Below, piece after piece: positions 5,289 to 6,411 of a stretch of DNA of 6,411 nucleotides (its first letter is position 1; each line of letters begins with the position of its first letter). The DNA comes from Geopsychrobacter sp. (GTDB lineage Bacteria > Desulfobacterota > Desulfuromonadia > Desulfuromonadales > Geopsychrobacteraceae), in the NCBI GenBank assembly GCA_021647445.1, contig JAKIUS010000102.1, positions 1-6,411 of the forward strand, read 5' to 3'. Made by a program: the position numbers and the translations under genes. Below the pieces are notes generated by a model. It was given only the letters and a program-made list of their open reading frames with translations. It was not told the DNA's origin and ran no database searches.

Positions 5289-6411
5289 CATCTCCCGGTC
5301 CGAATTCGACCCTTCGTCTCGAAGGATGGCGACCCGTGGTTTTTCCCTCTGCTCAAGCAGGGCCTGGGCAGTGGCCTCCGGGGTAAAGGGCAGATGATAG
5401 CCGGGGCCGGTACGGTCAAAGATATGTTCTTTTTCCTCATCGGCACAGGCGGGCTTCATCTGCAGCCGTTCCAGCTGGTGGCTGGTCTCTTCCCACTCCT
5501 GCCTGAGCACTACCATCGCCTCATCCACAACCAGTTCACCGTTATACTGGATCCGGATCTGTCTTTTTGCAGTCGTGGTTCCCAGAAGAACAGAGGGAAC
5601 CTCGGCCTCGGCCAGAATTGTTTTGATTGTATCAAGATCGCTTTGCCTGCATTCGATGACCAGGCCCAGCTCTTCGGTAAACAGGGCGGATATCGCCTCG
5701 GCCTCACCCTGAAGATCCAGGTCGAGGCCACAGTTGCCGGCAAAGGCCATCTCCAGCACCGTGGTGATCAGGCCGCCGTCACTGCGGTCATGGCCGGCCA
5801 GGACAAGATGCTGTTCAATCATTTTCTGGACCGCTGCAAAGGCCCGGCGGATAAGATCAGGATCATCCATGTCCGGGCAGTCGTTGCCCAGCCGGCCAAG
5901 GGTCTGGGCCAGGGCGGTGCCGCCAAGTCGTGTCTTTCCCGGGGCAAGATCAACCAGCAACAGGGCCGACCCCGGCTCCTTGATGTCCGGGGTGACGACC
6001 CTGGTGATATCACTTACGGCAGCGTAGGCCGAGATGACCAGTTGCCGGGGAGATTTTACGGTTTCATCGCCGACCATGGTGGCCATGGACAGGGAATCCT
6101 TACCGCCGTCAACAGCCATGCCGGTGGCGATCATGGCCTTGGCCATGGCCCGGGCCGCATCGTTTAAGGCCGCGCCTTCTCCTTCGAGCTTGGGCGCCCA
6201 CATCCAGTTGGCGGAACATTTGACCTGCTGGGGATCGTCGATTTTTGCCCACACCAGGTTGGTCCAGGCCTCGCCCACGGCCATCCGTGCTCCGGCCGCA
6301 GGATCAACCAGCATCTTGATCGGCTGCTCACCGATGGCGGTTGCTCCACCCGTGAGTCCGAAATGAGACTGGGCGACCACGGCCACATCCGCCACTGTCA
6401 ACTGCAGGGGG
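5232..6411 (-). CDS. purL: Phosphoribosylformylglycinamidine synthase (PurL), internal fragment truncated at junction
   Basis: FGAM synthase converts FGAR, glutamine and ATP to FGAM in de novo purine synthesis in the cytoplasm. The frame enters from the right edge (codons from 6410) and gives about 382 authentic residues. It covers the end of the first PurM-like half and the second PurM-like half: VADVAVVAQSH, GEQPIKMLVDP, KCSANWMWAPKLEGEG, VDGGKDSLSM, LGGTALAQTLG and the ATP/Mg-site motif GHDRSDGG. It then begins the amidotransferase domain (PRVAILRDEGSNSDREM). After SSAFFAAG (ends 5265) homology stops; ten foreign residues (SPLFKWLKEI), which are antisense kinase sequence, precede a stop at 5234-5232. 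The catalytic Cys/His/Glu of the glutaminase domain are lost, so this copy could not use glutamine. The protein is the long single-chain type of roughly 1,250-1,340 residues. The apparent TTG start at 6401 is internal, not a true start. Confidence 0.93.
   Translation of the reverse strand, partial: PLQLTVADVAVVAQSHFGLTGGATAIGEQPIKMLVDPAAGARMAVGEAWTNLVWAKIDDPQQVKCSANWMWAPKLEGEGAALNDAARAMAKAMIATGMAVDGGKDSLSMATMVGDETVKSPRQLVISAYAAVSDITRVVTPDIKEPGSALLLVDLAPGKTRLGGTALAQTLGRLGNDCPDMDDPDLIRRAFAAVQKMIEQHLVLAGHDRSDGGLITTVLEMAFAGNCGLDLDLQGEAEAISALFTEELGLVIECRQSDLDTIKTILAEAEVPSVLLGTTTAKRQIRIQYNGELVVDEAMVVLRQEWEETSHQLERLQMKPACADEEKEHIFDRTGPGYHLPFTPEATAQALLEQREKPRVAILRDEGSNSDREMSSAFFAAGSPLFKWLKEI
5265..5288. 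other. Chimeric junction between kinase and purL sequence
   Basis: These 24 bp read as kinase on the plus strand (AGRKKGGT, leading into the expected GLGL) and as PurL on the minus strand (SSAFFAAG, leading into the expected Phe). The two reading frames share codon boundaries. To the left only the kinase makes sense, and to the right only PurL does. The crossover therefore lies within this zone, which includes an A6 run (5274-5279). It could be an assembly misjoin or real microhomology-mediated recombination; the sequence alone cannot decide. Confidence 0.75.
5289..6167 (+). other. Read-through open frame antisense to purL, not a real domain
   Basis: The kinase frame stays open for 292 codons past the junction. 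The translation (HLPVRIRPFVSKDG and onward) shows no domain I recognise. It is exactly in codon register with purL on the opposite strand. In that register a plus-strand stop requires a TTA, CTA or TCA codon in purL, and these are rare in this G+C-rich gene. This explains the long open frame without any coding function. Confidence 0.85.

Noticed and set aside
6120..6155. Repeated GGCCATGG-like words
   Set aside because: They arise from Ala- and Met-rich codons of purL (ARAMAKAMIATGMA) and are not a structured repeat.
3309..6167. A 952-residue open frame suggesting a kinase fused to a new C-terminal domain
   Set aside because: After 5288 the frame is the antisense of well-conserved purL sequence, in matching codon register. 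The HATPase_c domain breaks before its essential G2 box, so the tail is not a domain.
1..6411. CRISPR arrays, tRNA or rRNA genes, insertion sequence ends, riboswitches, rho-independent terminators
   Set aside because: I looked for regular repeats, clover-leaf or conserved RNA segments, terminal inverted repeats and GC-hairpin plus T-run patterns and found none I could support.

Overview
The window holds a bacterial multidrug-efflux operon, a divergently transcribed membrane sensor kinase, and a large internal piece of a purine-biosynthesis gene (purL). The last two are joined tail to tail at a sharp junction near 5265-5288. Gram-negative origin is clear from the TolC-type outer membrane channel paired with a membrane fusion protein. 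The kinase architecture and single-chain PurL suggest a proteobacterium or related deltaproteobacterial lineage, but I cannot fix the taxon from sequence alone.

Region 1 (1-3216, all minus strand) is an efflux operon, in transcription order: TolC-family channel, TetR-family repressor, HlyD/EmrA-type fusion protein, and the start of an EmrB-type DHA2 MFS pump that leaves the window at base 1. All three gene boundaries are ATGA overlaps, so the four genes are almost certainly co-transcribed and translationally coupled. 

Region 2 (3217-3380) is a 164-bp divergent control region. The operon side has a TTGACA -35, an 18-bp spacer, a TATGTT -10, and a CGAACGTTCG palindrome covering the expected transcription start. 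This is the obvious candidate operator for the TetR protein encoded in the operon. The kinase side has a possible extended -10 (TGGTATACT).

Region 3 (3381-5288, plus) encodes a sensor kinase: signal peptide, periplasmic SBP_bac_3-type domain, one membrane segment, PAS, HisKA and an HATPase_c domain that stops just before its G2 box (GTGLGL).

Region 4 (5265-6411, minus) is an internal part of FGAM synthase (purL), entering from the right edge and stopping about 25 residues into its glutamine amidotransferase domain. Kinase and purL both lose their 3' ends at the same place, within 24 bp that read plausibly as either gene. G+C rises from about 46% (4801-5220) to about 57% (5341-5760). I read this as either an assembly chimera or a microhomology-mediated rearrangement. 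The long plus-strand frame that continues the kinase to a stop at 6165-6167 is antisense to purL after the junction and should not be taken as a new kinase domain.

Apart from that junction, the window looks like an ordinary, well-organised efflux locus. I found no RNA gene, CRISPR array, insertion sequence or convincing novel system.
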